Assembly: GCA_013911545.1 (NCBI GenBank) | Contig: JACETA010000012.1 | Span: 1 to 14,538 of the forward strand | From: Chloroflexota bacterium | GTDB lineage: Bacteria > Chloroflexota > Dehalococcoidia > Lucifugimonadales > Lucifugimonadaceae | Reading direction: 5' to 3' | Length of the DNA stretch: 14,538 nt | Shown here: positions 14,115 through 14,538 of the stretch, piece by piece | Position numbering within the stretch: the first letter of the stretch is position 1 | Layout: every line of letters starts with the position of its first letter | Notes under the pieces: generated by a model | Database searches by the model: none | Told to the model about the DNA's origin: nothing | Seen by the model: the letters and a program-made list of their open reading frames with translations, nothing else | Position numbers and translations under genes: made by a program

Positions 14115-14538
14115 ATGAAAATTGCTATTGGTGGGGATCATGGTGGGTTTGATCTAAAAGAAAAAATTAAAAAAATCCTAGAATCAAAAAAACATGAAGT
14201 AATTGATTTAGGAGCTCATGAGTTTACACCGTCCGACGATTATCCGGATTTTTGTTATCCAGTAGCAAAAATGGTAGCAAATAATGAAGTTGATAAAGGA
14301 ATAATTTCTTGTATGAGTGGAATTGGTGCAGTAATAACAGCAAATAAAGTTAAAGGTGCTAGAGCTGGTTTATGCCATACAGAATATTTAGCTAAGCAAG
14401 GTGTTGAACACGATGATATGAACGTATTGTGTATAGGTTCAAAAATCGTAGATCATAACATTGTAGAAAATATTATTGAAGAATTTTTGAATGCAAAATT
14501 TCTTCCTGATGAAAAATACTCAAGAAGATTAAAGAAGG
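14115..14538 (+). CDS. rpiB: Ribose-5-phosphate isomerase B (3' end cut by window edge)
   Basis: 141 codons are visible and the frame is still open at the window end. Family length is about 145-150, so only the last few residues are missing. RpiB interconverts ribose-5-phosphate and ribulose-5-phosphate. Seen: GGDHGGFDLKE (6-16) with Asp8 and His9; DYPDF (42-46); catalytic Cys66 in SCMSGIGAVITANKVKGARAGLC; and VEHDDMNVLCIG (97-108) with His99. The common CGTG loop is CMSG and the usual HND is HDD, both conservative. Ribose/ribulose phosphate is the most likely substrate; an allose- or galactose-6-phosphate isomerase is a less likely reading. It follows transketolase by seven bases, with AAAGG about ten bases upstream as a weak ribosome site. 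Confidence 0.95.
   Translation, partial: MKIAIGGDHGGFDLKEKIKKILESKKHEVIDLGAHEFTPSDDYPDFCYPVAKMVANNEVDKGIISCMSGIGAVITANKVKGARAGLCHTEYLAKQGVEHDDMNVLCIGSKIVDHNIVENIIEEFLNAKFLPDEKYSRRLKK

Noticed and set aside
1..14538. CRISPR arrays, tandem repeats, prophage or horizontally acquired island
   Set aside because: No regularly spaced repeats were seen, base composition looks uniform, and nearly all genes are housekeeping or common metabolic types.

Overview
The window is a gene-dense, AT-rich stretch (roughly one third G+C by eye, not computed) of a bacterial chromosome. It has twelve complete protein genes and a thirteenth cut by the right edge. I see no RNA genes, mobile elements, CRISPR arrays or long repeats. 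The longest gap between genes is 138 bases. The DnaB and bL9 sequences, and the gene content, look most like Chloroflexota of the Dehalococcoidia/SAR202 type, probably a streamlined free-living (marine?) lineage. That is a guess from remembered motif style and should be tested by a protein tree.

Layout. 7-3884 (+): yebC/TACO1 and uvrB (5-base gap), then a SufT/MIP18-like Fe-S protein and an Mrp/NBP35-like ATPase with no gap between them. 3881-8064: an alternating block of SelA-like PLP enzyme (-), amidohydrolase (+) and acetyl-CoA synthetase (-). Both convergent gene ends in and beside this block are fused through a shared palindromic TTAA that supplies both stop codons. 8203-14538 (+): a tight seven-gene run of rplI, dnaB, a small DnaT-like protein, a DnaI/DnaC-like AAA+ loader, an SMP-30/gluconolactonase, transketolase and ribose-5-phosphate isomerase B (open at the window end). 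Internal spacings here are 25, 1, -11, 2, -4 and 7 bases.

How the genes fit together. The dnaB-DnaT-like-DnaI-like trio looks like a complete helicase plus loader module. The SufT/Mrp pair looks like a split version of the usual MIP18-Mrp fusion, but the Mrp lacks the CxxC that normally holds the bridging Fe-S cluster. Gluconolactonase, transketolase and RpiB belong to sugar-acid and pentose-phosphate metabolism. The SelA-like enzyme and the amidohydrolase are divergent, share a 54-base promoter region and may act in one catabolic route.

Expression signals. Shine-Dalgarno sequences are mostly absent. The clear ones precede the two minus-strand genes. Two plus-strand genes have a -10-like hexamer placed so that transcription would start on the A of the ATG, which suggests leaderless mRNAs. 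No single previously undescribed system is obvious. The most rewarding oddities are the two-part helicase loader, the CxxC-less Mrp and the combination of leaderless starts with fused convergent stops.
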